NCBI RefSeq assembly: GCF_963678635.1
Contig: NC_087062.1
Location: 52,526,473-52,590,472 of the forward strand
DNA: 64,000 nucleotides
Source: Symsagittifera roscoffensis
Taxonomy: Eukaryota > Xenacoelomorpha > Acoela > Convolutidae
Direction of reading: 5' to 3'
Shown one piece after another: positions 55,871 through 64,000 of this stretch. The position numbers and the translations under genes are program-made. The first letter of the stretch is position 1, and every line of letters begins with the position of its first letter. The notes under the pieces are model-generated. The model did not search any database and was not told where the DNA came from. It saw nothing but the letters and a program-made list of their open reading frames with translations.

Positions 55871-56419
55871 ATCACAAGCAGGATCCACTATCAAATAGTC
55901 TCCCTCTTGCATTTCCGCTGGGATGCACCAATCCTCTGACGAGGCATTGTGTGGTTTGATATTCTCGTAATGAGCTGCTCTTCCAGTGCTCAATCGATAA
56001 AAACGACCTCCTTGGTGCACCTCTGTTATCTGAAATGGACCACGCCATTTCTTTAATAATTTCTTGGTTCCTTTTGGTGGAACCACTTCCTGGAACACCC
56101 AGACGTAGTCGCCAACTGAGTAGGCCTTCGCATCAGCTGTCCTTTTGTCAAACCTCCTTTTTTGTCTAATCTGCGCCTGTTGCGTATTCCTCCTGCATAA
56201 GTCATTGAGGTCCTGCTGTCTTCTAATAACATCCCGCACGTACGTTTGCGGTGATGTCCTCTTCCCCTCATATTCAGGGTAGAAAAACGTCAACGGGAGC
56301 GCTTTTTCATGACCCGTTAACATCATGTGCGGACTTATTCCCGTGGTGGAATGCTCCGTGCTGTTGTAAGCACCCATCACTTGCGGCAAGTGCTTATCCC
56401 AGTCATCCATGTAACGCGA
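55866..56419 (-). pseudogene. Integrase C-terminal part with GPY/F module
   Basis: Continues the pol frame after a single TGA (56420-56422). It reads WDKHLPQVMGAYNSTEHSTTG, then a basic helix region and KKLLKKWRGPFQITEV, the GPY/F module typical of Ty3/Gypsy integrases, then NIKPHNASSEDWCIP. No chromodomain is seen. The frame then shifts into the macro-like gene. Confidence 0.85.
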
Positions 56420-59400
56420 TCAATAGACTCTCAGCATGGATACCAGTGTGCGATTTTGCCTCTCGACTAGGCCATTCGTTTGCGGGTGATAAGTGGTCGA
56501 GTGGGCCTGCGCTACCTGCGACCTTTTCATCAACTCCTTCGTGAGATCGCCCACGAATGCTTTGCCATTGTCCGATTGGAACGTGATGGGGCAGCCATGC
56601 CTCGCTATCCACACATTTATCAAATGATCGCATGTTTCTTCCGCCGATGCTGTCATGCAGGGTGCTGCCTCCGCATACTTCGTAAAATGGTCGATCATTA
56701 CCAGCACCTGATTATAGCCCGTTGCTGTCATACAGATTTTCTGATGATCAATTTGCACCACTTCGTTGAAACCTGACGACTCTATTGACTGTAGGGGGAA
56801 CCTCAGCTTCCTGGGATCCTTCGCCTGCTCACATGACAGGCATGCTGCGATCCACTTCTCACAAGCCTTCTTCAATCCCGGCCATTCGAATCGTTTCTGT
56901 ATCCTGTTATACACTTTGTCCACACCTTGATGGCCCATCTGATCATGTGAGCGAAAGAGCAATTCGGTCTGGTACAACTGTGGTAACACTATTGAATTGT
57001 ATTTATAGAGGACCTTGTCCTCCTCTTTCCGTTTGCAGGCTACGATTCCGTCCTTGTTCAGGTACAACAAGTCGTTTCGCTTCAGGTAGAAATGCTTCAG
57101 GATTTTGTAGCTGTCTTCTTCCAAATCTCCCTTGTCAGGTGCTCCATTCTCGATCCATCTCTTCAGACTGCTCGTCATTCTATCATTTCGTTGAGCCCTT
57201 AGGAGATCCGACAGCCTGTACCTGGCTTTCAAATACGTCTTCACCACGTTCATTTGCCCACTCATTATCTCCGGAGCATGAGCATCGTCCATCAACTTGA
57301 CACACCATATCTTTTTCAAAGGCGTCGCTTCCTGCACAGATGGTTCCAGATTGGTACGGACGACCGTACCATGTGGCAGCAATCTGGTTGAGCGTTTCGA
57401 AACTGCTATCAGCTCGAGCTCGTCTGCGGCATTATCTACCACAGTGCCCTCTTCATCTGAGGTGTATCTGTCCCTGTCTGGATCCTGATGTGTTTCTCGG
57501 TCCAGCCCACGCTGCTTCCAGTCTACCAATAAGGAGTGGATTGCGATCTCTGATATATCGGAATTGGAAGTTGTTTCAGACGTGTTGTCCCAGGACTGGG
57601 GTCCCGAGTCAACACTTGAGTCGACTGATTCTCCAACATCATACTCCAAGTTGTCTGAGATGTTTCTCGACTCCCCGGACAAAACTCTGTCCATCGGTCG
57701 CTTTGAACCCGACTCCCCGGACAAAATTCGGCCCCTAGGTGGTCTAGTCAACCTCTCCCCGGACAAGTCGTCCTGCACGGGCTCAAAGGTGTCCGACTCC
57801 TCAGACGAGTCGTCCTTGACTGGCTCGAAGGTATCAGACTCCCCGGACATTGCCTCGTCCACGGACGAACAATCTGGGCTCGGCTCGTATTCCTCTTTTG
57901 CATCCGTGAAGTGCACTCTCCTCGTGAAGCTAGATTTCGACCTGATCCTGACTTCCTCAGTAGTTTGGTTCTGATTCAGTGTTCCATATTCAGTGAACGA
58001 AGTTCTCAACAAGACCTCCTTCGGCATCGAGCTCACCAGCTGGTTGACAATCGACCTGCAATCCCGTTCAACGCCTCGGCTGCGAATGGACACTGGCCTC
58101 TTCTCTGTTCTCTCGGTGACAGTCAACTGCTGCATGGTCTCCATCCATTCACGATCATGTCTATCCACTTCCCTTTCCAACAAGTCACGGATTTTTCCCA
58201 TGACGTCCGGCGCCACGTTCACCGTCCTGTTCAATAGAGCCATGCTGTTTATACCCAGCCTGGTTAGTTCTTGCTGTACCAAGTTGGATCGGACTAGCAG
58301 ATCCAACGGAACGGGCTCGCCTCTAGCTAAAAGCTTTATCTCCGCGGCCGTCTCCACTGGAAGGTCAGGGTGTCCAGGTATAGGATGTCCTGACTTGTGT
58401 AACCACCTAGTAAGTGGCAGTTTGTCGTAGGTTTCTTTGTCCAGAAAGGAAAACCCGTCTTTGATCTCTGATTGGTTAGCCTGTTTATCCTCGAGGCGCT
58501 CATAAAATTCTGTCTTTTTACTGAGGCTATCTGCGTTCTGATGCTTGTCACGGGTACGGTGCTCTATGATCATGTGGTATCCATCCAGGCGCACGATCCA
58601 ACGACCAATATAACTTTGGTCCATCGAATAGGTTTTCAGCCAGGCAAGGGCACGATTATCCACACGTAACTTGAAGGGAGCACTCCCCAAGTAGGCCCTG
58701 TATTTTTCCACGAAAGTGATCACCGCAAACATCTCCGCTTTTGGTGCGCCGTACTTCATTTCAGTATCACTCAGGACTTTACTCCCGTAGGCTATCGGAC
58801 GAAGAACCGTTCTCCCGTTCCAATCCTGCTCTTGGTGAAGTATGCCCGATATCGCAACCACTGATGCATCCGTGTCCAGCACGAACATCCCCTTCTCTGT
58901 CGGCATGCCGAGGACCGGTGCCTCGCAAAGTTCACGTTTGATGTTTTCAAATGAAACTTGCGCCTCCTCAGTCCAGGTGAACTTTTTGCCCTTGTTTCTC
59001 ATCAACCTCTGCATGGGGTATATTTTGTCAGCATACCCCTTGATGAACTCTCGATAATAATTAGCGAATCCCAAAAAACTCATCAGCTGTGTATCTGTCT
59101 TAGGTGCCTTCCAGGTCAGCACCGCTTCAACCGCTTCGGGATCTGGTCTCACTCCATGTTTGTCAACCAGGCGGCCCAGATACTTTATGGAATCCCTGAG
59201 GATTTCACACTTAGAGGGTTTACATTTCAGACCCGCCTGCTTCATGCAAGAAAACACCTCCTCCAACATCTCTATGTGGTCTTCTAAGGTTGGTGTTGCA
59301 ATCACGACATCATCGACACAACACATGATGAGATTCCCGTATTTCTTAGTGACGCTCGTGAGTGCCTGGGCCATCAGTCGCTGGAATGTGGCCGTCGCGT

Positions 59401-61384
59401 TGCACAATCCGAATGGCATCCTCTTCCACTGGAACAATCCCAGCTCACACGCGAAGCCTGTTTTCTCTCGATCTTGCTTTCTGAGTGGCACTTGCCAGAA
59501 TGCAGAGCCCAAATCCAACGTCGTGAAGAACTTCGCGTCTCCCAGCTTGGATAGGCTCTCATCGATGCGGGGAATCGGGTATGCGTCCTTTATAGTCACT
59601 GCGTTCAGATAACGGAAATCACAACAAAATCTGAGTTGTCCCCCTTTCTTTTTCGCCATGACCACGCCACAAGCCCATGGGGACTTCGACGGCTCGATCA
59701 TGTCGTACTCCATTAACATCTCGATTTCCTTCCTACACGCTTCTGACTTGTTTGGGGTCATTCTTCTCGCCCCTTCCCTATGAGGTACCGAGCCCTCTTC
59801 TATCTCAATCTCGTGCTCTACAAAATTGCAACAACCTATGTCAGCCTTATGTTTCGAAAAAACGTCTGCGTTCCAATTTAGCACCGCCCTGAGCGAATCT
59901 AGTTCCTTGTCTGATATTTTACCCTTCAGATGTTCTATTTCAGGTAGCACAAGTTTATTCACTGCTAACTCTGCCTCCGTCGGTCTCTCAGGGAAGTTGG
60001 AACAACTAGACAGCCCATCATCTGTTTCCGACTTCATTGAAAACAATTTCCTAGAAGACTTCAATTCATTCACTCTTTTCATTATACATTCTTGGTTCGG
60101 ATGCAATGGACATTTAGTTACATCAAACTTTTTCAAGTTCTCCACACTCTGAAAGTCTGTGTTCAGAGGCAAAGCGTAGCCAAGTTTCTTTCCCCTCTGT
60201 ATTGTCACTGTTGTTGCTTCTGTGTTCAATAACACACTCACACACAGTCCGCTCTGAGTGAGTGAGAAGCTTCTTCCTAAAATAGCCGAGCTTTTACTGT
60301 TTGGATTTGGTACCAGGCACACCTGTCTGTCATTGCTGAGTTCATTCTGGTTCCTCATCCTAAACGTCGCTACTACGGCTTGGTTTGGTTTTAATCTAAC
60401 TTTTCGATCCAGAAAAATTGGCACCTTGGCCTGATTAATTAAGATCTTATTAAGGGGTCTTTTTTCATACTTTCTCTCAGGATCCTTGATCCTAATCAAT
60501 CCGTCATTGAGATCGATCGTGACGTCAAAGTTGCGAACGAAATCCCTTCCTAAGATGAACTGGTCGGATTTGTCCAAATTCTCTACTACTAGGAAGCTCA
60601 TCCAAAGATGTCTTCCTCCGAGCTGTAGTGAAATGATTGGGGTTCGTCCGGCGACATAGATCGCTCCCTGATTGGCAGCTGCCAACCTGATGTTTGTCGG
60701 TATGAGATCCGACCTTTCGAAACCCATGTCGGTCCAAGTTTTGACTGGCATGACACTAACCACTGCTCCCGTGTCTAGCAGTCCCTTTACTGAAAGTTGT
60801 CTGCCTTGCACGTCCAGAACGTGTGCGGCCAGATCGGCCTCGCAACCAATATGCACCGCATCTTGTTCGAGCATCGCGTTGTGTCCGATTCGTCTTACCT
60901 TCAGTTCCTCTTGACCAATGTATATCCGGCCAATCTGATCGTTCGCATCAGTTATGTGAGCTTTCGTGTAGATATTGATGCCATCCACATTCATCAGGAT
61001 CGGGTAAGGGCCATGGACATCGATATAATGTCCGTCCACTTTCATCAGCCTCGGACCTCCCGTTGTGAGCAGCGCTCGCACTGCCCTGGAGTCCAGTTTG
61101 GGATCCTTCTCCTTCAGGTAGTCGGCATAGATACCCAGGTGGACTAGTGTAATCTCGGATGGTTCACTCAAGTTCTTGACCACCTGGTGCCCTGCGACCG
61201 AGATGATGGACATTTTTTTGGTCCCCTCCTTCGTCTTGCCGAAAGTCCTACCAGATATAACGTTCAGTTTTAGTCCCTGTTTCCTGGGTTCCTCTTTGTC
61301 TTCTACTTTTGTCGTTTTACCCAGAACATTAAAACTTTCCCGAAGATCTGTGCCTTCCAGCTCCGACCTTACCCATTGCTCCAC
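56420..61384 (-). CDS. Ty3/Gypsy pol: protease, reverse transcriptase, RNase H, long linker, integrase
   Basis: 1,654 codons with no internal frameshift. Retropepsin: GLLDTGAVVSVMP, DTG at residues 204-206. RT: GGQLRFCCDFRYLNAV, TTLDLGSAFWQVPL (catalytic Asp 624), MPFGLCNATATFQRLM and CVDD at 689-692 in place of the usual Y/F-x-DD. RNase H: Asp 837, Glu 884, Asp 909 and RDKHQNADSLS near 945-955. A linker of about 500 residues (960-1460) includes repeated SGES and SDTFEPV motifs. Integrase: H1480, H1485, C1515, C1518 zinc site; catalytic D1546, D1605 and E1641 with DD35E spacing. The frame starts inside a gag-pol overlap (no native ATG needed). It stops at TGA 56420 within integrase, where the related element has a Cys codon. 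Confidence 0.93.
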   Translation of the reverse strand: MEQWVRSELEGTDLRESFNVLGKTTKVEDKEEPRKQGLKLNVISGRTFGKTKEGTKKMSIISVAGHQVVKNLSEPSEITLVHLGIYADYLKEKDPKLDSRAVRALLTTGGPRLMKVDGHYIDVHGPYPILMNVDGINIYTKAHITDANDQIGRIYIGQEELKVRRIGHNAMLEQDAVHIGCEADLAAHVLDVQGRQLSVKGLLDTGAVVSVMPVKTWTDMGFERSDLIPTNIRLAAANQGAIYVAGRTPIISLQLGGRHLWMSFLVVENLDKSDQFILGRDFVRNFDVTIDLNDGLIRIKDPERKYEKRPLNKILINQAKVPIFLDRKVRLKPNQAVVATFRMRNQNELSNDRQVCLVPNPNSKSSAILGRSFSLTQSGLCVSVLLNTEATTVTIQRGKKLGYALPLNTDFQSVENLKKFDVTKCPLHPNQECIMKRVNELKSSRKLFSMKSETDDGLSSCSNFPERPTEAELAVNKLVLPEIEHLKGKISDKELDSLRAVLNWNADVFSKHKADIGCCNFVEHEIEIEEGSVPHREGARRMTPNKSEACRKEIEMLMEYDMIEPSKSPWACGVVMAKKKGGQLRFCCDFRYLNAVTIKDAYPIPRIDESLSKLGDAKFFTTLDLGSAFWQVPLRKQDREKTGFACELGLFQWKRMPFGLCNATATFQRLMAQALTSVTKKYGNLIMCCVDDVVIATPTLEDHIEMLEEVFSCMKQAGLKCKPSKCEILRDSIKYLGRLVDKHGVRPDPEAVEAVLTWKAPKTDTQLMSFLGFANYYREFIKGYADKIYPMQRLMRNKGKKFTWTEEAQVSFENIKRELCEAPVLGMPTEKGMFVLDTDASVVAISGILHQEQDWNGRTVLRPIAYGSKVLSDTEMKYGAPKAEMFAVITFVEKYRAYLGSAPFKLRVDNRALAWLKTYSMDQSYIGRWIVRLDGYHMIIEHRTRDKHQNADSLSKKTEFYERLEDKQANQSEIKDGFSFLDKETYDKLPLTRWLHKSGHPIPGHPDLPVETAAEIKLLARGEPVPLDLLVRSNLVQQELTRLGINSMALLNRTVNVAPDVMGKIRDLLEREVDRHDREWMETMQQLTVTERTEKRPVSIRSRGVERDCRSIVNQLVSSMPKEVLLRTSFTEYGTLNQNQTTEEVRIRSKSSFTRRVHFTDAKEEYEPSPDCSSVDEAMSGESDTFEPVKDDSSEESDTFEPVQDDLSGERLTRPPRGRILSGESGSKRPMDRVLSGESRNISDNLEYDVGESVDSSVDSGPQSWDNTSETTSNSDISEIAIHSLLVDWKQRGLDRETHQDPDRDRYTSDEEGTVVDNAADELELIAVSKRSTRLLPHGTVVRTNLEPSVQEATPLKKIWCVKLMDDAHAPEIMSGQMNVVKTYLKARYRLSDLLRAQRNDRMTSSLKRWIENGAPDKGDLEEDSYKILKHFYLKRNDLLYLNKDGIVACKRKEEDKVLYKYNSIVLPQLYQTELLFRSHDQMGHQGVDKVYNRIQKRFEWPGLKKACEKWIAACLSCEQAKDPRKLRFPLQSIESSGFNEVVQIDHQKICMTATGYNQVLVMIDHFTKYAEAAPCMTASAEETCDHLINVWIARHGCPITFQSDNGKAFVGDLTKELMKRSQVAQAHSTTYHPQTNGLVERQNRTLVSMLRVY

Positions 61385-61990
61385 TTCTTTCGTTTGACAT
61401 TCTGCAGCGCTGTCCTTGCCGCCAGGCCGTAATCCACCTTGAGTGGGCTAGACGACTCTGCTTCGAGGTTCGAGGCTACCACCTCGTCAGGCCATGTATT
61501 AACCTTTTTGGTCGTGAAGGTGCTCGGTGTAGTCTCCTTTCTCCGAGATTCAGCCTCGTTCATCAGACGTGCTCGACTGGCCTTGACACCCGAAAGCGCC
61601 TCTTCATGGCGGGGATGTTTCGCGTCCGCTACTGCATCCCAAAATTGAGTACAATCCGACTTGAAGTGTCCCTCCAAATTACAGAAGAAACATCTCGGAC
61701 CATATTTCATGATGAGCCCTCTGACGTACTCTTCATGATCCTCGTCGGTCGCGTCGGCGTCCTCGAGAAAGTAGCCTATGGCCTTCATGTTCTGTTTGTA
61801 TGCAGAACACGCGGAAACGTGATGGTCCATCGAACCACAATTCGCACACGACCTCCTCTTTTCCATGTCATCGCGAGGTTTGTACCAACTGGATTTCGCA
61901 CCAGTGTTTGTCCCGCTATAGTTGCTATAATTGCTGTAACGGTTTTGCGCCCTCGGTTTTATTACTAAATACTCGCGTGACTACGCAAGT
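61369..61990 (-). pseudogene. Gag nucleocapsid region with two CCHC zinc knuckles
   Basis: Residues of this frame include CANCGSMDHHVSAC and CFFCNLEGHFKSDC, both C-x2-C-x4-H-x4-C knuckles that bind the element RNA. The region between gag core and knuckles (NRYSNYSNYSG) is Tyr/Asn-rich. It is joined to the capsid frame by a one-base shift near 61980 and to pol by another near 61380, the second of which could be a programmed gag-pol shift. Confidence 0.85.
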
Positions 61991-62933
61991 CGTCGGGCGT
62001 GGGTACCTGGTCAAGCGACAGGGTGAAGTGAGTGGCCAACATCGTCTTCAACTCCTCACTCCTTACTCCATCCATAAACTTCGAAGCAATCGCCAAGTTT
62101 CGCTCGGATATTCTCTCATCCGGGTTGCTTCTCCTCCTGAGCAATTCAAGGTCGTCCAAGAATTTATCTATTGATTCTTCATCTCTTTGACGCCTCTTCT
62201 CGAACTTCACCATAGCCTGGTGCCCTTGTACTCCAGAGCCGAAACGATTCAACAGGATGTCGAATATCTTGCGAGCGCTGTCTCTCTCATTGGCTCTTTT
62301 CGCCATTACACAACTTAATGCAGTACCCTCCAGGTTGCTCGTCAGCGCGCTGCACTCTTGTTTCTTGGAGAGATTCTCTTCCTCAAAGTGTAACTTCATC
62401 ACCTCTATCCAAGTATCAATGCAGCCGTCTGACTCGTCTTTATATGACTTCGGCTTTTTCAGTGTCCTCCTTGACCTCTCTCCTCTCTCTGTTGACTTCG
62501 AGAGCTTGGTGATGAATGTTTCAAGAGATCTGTTCAGAGGCTCAAACATCGAGGCATACATCGTTGTGTCTTTTGAGACTGTAGTCAGATCCGGTACTGA
62601 ACTGACTTGTGGCACGGTTGGCAATCTTGTCTCCGGGGTGGCATCTGCCTCCGGCGGGACTGGATTCGTCCAGCCAGGCCTCTGCGGGGCTGCCCTTGGC
62701 CGCTCCTTGTTTCTAGGTTCGTAGTTCGTTCTCGAGCCTTGCTGGGCTCTGGCATTGCTGCCCGTACCATCTCCAACATTCGCATGGCGTGAGCGCTCCC
62801 TTGGGTTGGAATGCTCCTGCCAACTACTCCCATTCAGGATCGCGTCAAGCTTCCGCATCATTAGGTCAGACTTTGCATCTAACCTCTTCTCCAGGCTAGT
62901 CATCGTGTGGGCGGTGGGCGTAGGTACTATCAT
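61965..62933 (-). CDS. Gag capsid-like domain
   Basis: 322 codons with DGCIDTWIEVMKLHFEEEN, CSALTSNLEGTALSCVM, QGHQAMVKFEKRRQRDEES and LAIASKFMDGVRSEELK, the helix pattern of retrotransposon gag capsid domains. The first 110 residues are Pro/Arg-rich and probably disordered. The frame overlaps the upstream gag frame by a few codons and needs a one-base shift to be continuous with it. The same segment is recognisable in G2 at 36388-36897. Confidence 0.8.
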   Translation of the reverse strand: MIVPTPTAHTMTSLEKRLDAKSDLMMRKLDAILNGSSWQEHSNPRERSRHANVGDGTGSNARAQQGSRTNYEPRNKERPRAAPQRPGWTNPVPPEADATPETRLPTVPQVSSVPDLTTVSKDTTMYASMFEPLNRSLETFITKLSKSTERGERSRRTLKKPKSYKDESDGCIDTWIEVMKLHFEEENLSKKQECSALTSNLEGTALSCVMAKRANERDSARKIFDILLNRFGSGVQGHQAMVKFEKRRQRDEESIDKFLDDLELLRRRSNPDERISERNLAIASKFMDGVRSEELKTMLATHFTLSLDQVPTPDDLRSHASI

Positions 62934-64000
62934 GATCGCTCAACAATCGTTCGATCTCCCTGGTCATCCTAGCCTCTCTTTTGTATGACTCCTTGCTTGC
63001 CTGTGCCAGGCTCTCCGCCAGGCATTGATCGGTGTTGCGAATCAACTGAGCTTGATCAACCCTCGCCTGTGACTTCACGTGCGTTAGTTCATCTCTGAGA
63101 TTCTCTTGACCCTTGTGAGCTCTCTCATCAACCTGATCTATTCTTTTAGTCATGTCCCGTCTCAGTTCATCCAGACCATTCATTACGCCAGCGAACATGT
63201 CACTTATGTCGCCAGTGGCCCCAAATGACGGGGTTAGTCCCAGAGTAGATGAGGTCAACTGCGGCTGCAGCCTGGTGCTTGACGACGCACCGCCCTTTTG
63301 CTTGCTCATGGACGTCATTAATCTGTCGAAGGTTGATGACGCTCCCATCGTTATCCCATCTGACATGGGCCTGGTCGGCGAGGCTGATAACGCCATCCCG
63401 TTCTTATCGTTCCTTGGGCACGGTGTGAAATTCACATCCGGATGGGATGTCTCCGGGTAGTCATAACTGGAAGTTAAACCTACAGTTGGTAGTGACGCCA
63501 TGCGCTTGTCGTACAATGACTTCCAACTCTTCTTGGCCTTCGAACCCGGTTGTTCTTCACTCGGGCTTATACTCGACATCATTGCATTGTTGCTCTGCTT
63601 GGCCAGGGATGAGTGGGTACTAGCCGAATGTGAGTATTCTCCCCTCCACCTGTGACTCTTGGTCTCCGATATGGACATTCCCTTGAATAAGACTTCCTCT
63701 CGCGGCTCGACCTCGGAACGCTCCGAGGTCTCCTCCGTCCTTTCGACTTCCTCCCGCTCGAGGTCCTCGCTCGGCTCAAAGTCGGGTCGAATGAGCGTCT
63801 GTTCTTCCTCGTCAAAGGGGTCCACAAGCGTTTCGCTCGCGGTTCCGGTTTCGGCGCTCCGCCTTTGATCGCTATCGAGGTTTTTCTCGCTCCTCAATCT
63901 CATTTCGCTCACTGAAAGATCGGGTTGACCTTTAGTCGATTCGTTTTCGGCAAACACGTCAGAGGCGCTGCTAAATGAGGACTGGCTACTCCTAGTTTTA
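62896..64000 (-). CDS. Gag N-terminal region, continues beyond the window
   Basis: Open from the right edge (no stop or clear start before 64000) to 62896. It is rich in Ser, Glu and Arg with probable disorder. From about 63200 to 62950 there is a long heptad-rich helix (ELRRDMTKRIDQVDERAHK, then KREARMTREIERLLSDH), likely a coiled coil for Gag assembly. Its relation to capsid is inferred from position. Confidence 0.65.
   Translation of the reverse strand, partial: KTRSSQSSFSSASDVFAENESTKGQPDLSVSEMRLRSEKNLDSDQRRSAETGTASETLVDPFDEEEQTLIRPDFEPSEDLEREEVERTEETSERSEVEPREEVLFKGMSISETKSHRWRGEYSHSASTHSSLAKQSNNAMMSSISPSEEQPGSKAKKSWKSLYDKRMASLPTVGLTSSYDYPETSHPDVNFTPCPRNDKNGMALSASPTRPMSDGITMGASSTFDRLMTSMSKQKGGASSSTRLQPQLTSSTLGLTPSFGATGDISDMFAGVMNGLDELRRDMTKRIDQVDERAHKGQENLRDELTHVKSQARVDQAQLIRNTDQCLAESLAQASKESYKREARMTREIERLLSDHDSTYAHRPHDD

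Larger units (their letters stand above)
45258..64000 (-). mobile_element. Giant Ty3/Gypsy-type element G1 with extra ORFs (right end outside window)
   Basis: More than 18.7 kb of consecutive same-strand coding sequence: gag, pol, macro-like, spacer, ORF3 with SGNH hydrolase, ORF4. The macro-like and ORF3 parts are also linked to the diverged G2 element, so they belong to the retroelement. ORF4 has no counterpart in G2, so its membership rests on position and strand only. Gag is open at the window edge and no LTR is identified. Single-base frameshifts occur about once per 1-2 kb, and there are five single in-frame stops between 56422 and 45567 that I treat as nonsense changes. Confidence 0.7.

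Overview
The window is eukaryotic. The only host gene I recognise is an intron-containing NPLOC4/NPL4 homologue on the minus strand at 3904-8740, close to animal NPL4 proteins. Almost everything else is retroelement DNA of kinds typical of invertebrate animals: a Penelope-like element (PLE), a jockey-like LINE, PHD-finger LINEs and Ty3/Gypsy-type elements. I infer a metazoan, probably an invertebrate, and cannot name the species.

Layout. 1-3.9 kb: AT-rich DNA with a possible hAT transposase remnant. 3.9-8.7 kb: NPLOC4; its third intron (3.2 kb) holds a decayed LINE tail. 8.86-9.62 kb: a long inverted repeat whose spacer carries two snippets resembling NPLOC4 exons. 9.7-16.2 kb: a short PLE fragment split by a 5'-truncated jockey-like LINE with a target-site duplication, followed by a nearly complete but frameshifted PLE. 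That PLE has a PHD-like finger inside its reverse transcriptase and a hammerhead-ribozyme-like motif in its 3' region.

16.6-37.8 kb is a roughly 10 kb tandem segmental duplication (units A and B). Each unit has a PHD-finger LINE, an AT-rich block and a decayed Gypsy-type element (called G2). Unit A also carries a nearly perfect 1.75 kb tandem duplication and several deletions; unit B has a deletion in its LINE. 38.2-39.4 kb: a foldback element and a minisatellite of hairpin-forming units. 41.3-43.1 kb: a LINE fragment interrupted by an ATCGAT-rich insert, followed by two tandem PLE-type 3' ends with hammerhead-like cores.

45.3-64.0 kb, minus strand, is a much larger and better preserved Gypsy-type element (called G1) that runs off the right edge. 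In order it has gag with two CCHC knuckles, protease, RT, RNase H, a long acidic linker, a DD35E integrase with a GPY/F module, a macro-domain-like protein, a structured spacer, ORF3 (N-terminal domain, coiled coil, SGNH hydrolase with the full catalytic set) and ORF4 (about 2,100 codons, unknown). The macro-like and ORF3 modules also occur, in the same order, in the diverged G2 element. They therefore look like inherited parts of a giant retroelement lineage, and this is the best candidate for an undescribed system. G1 has several frameshifts and in-frame stops, so this copy is probably inactive unless some are assembly errors.
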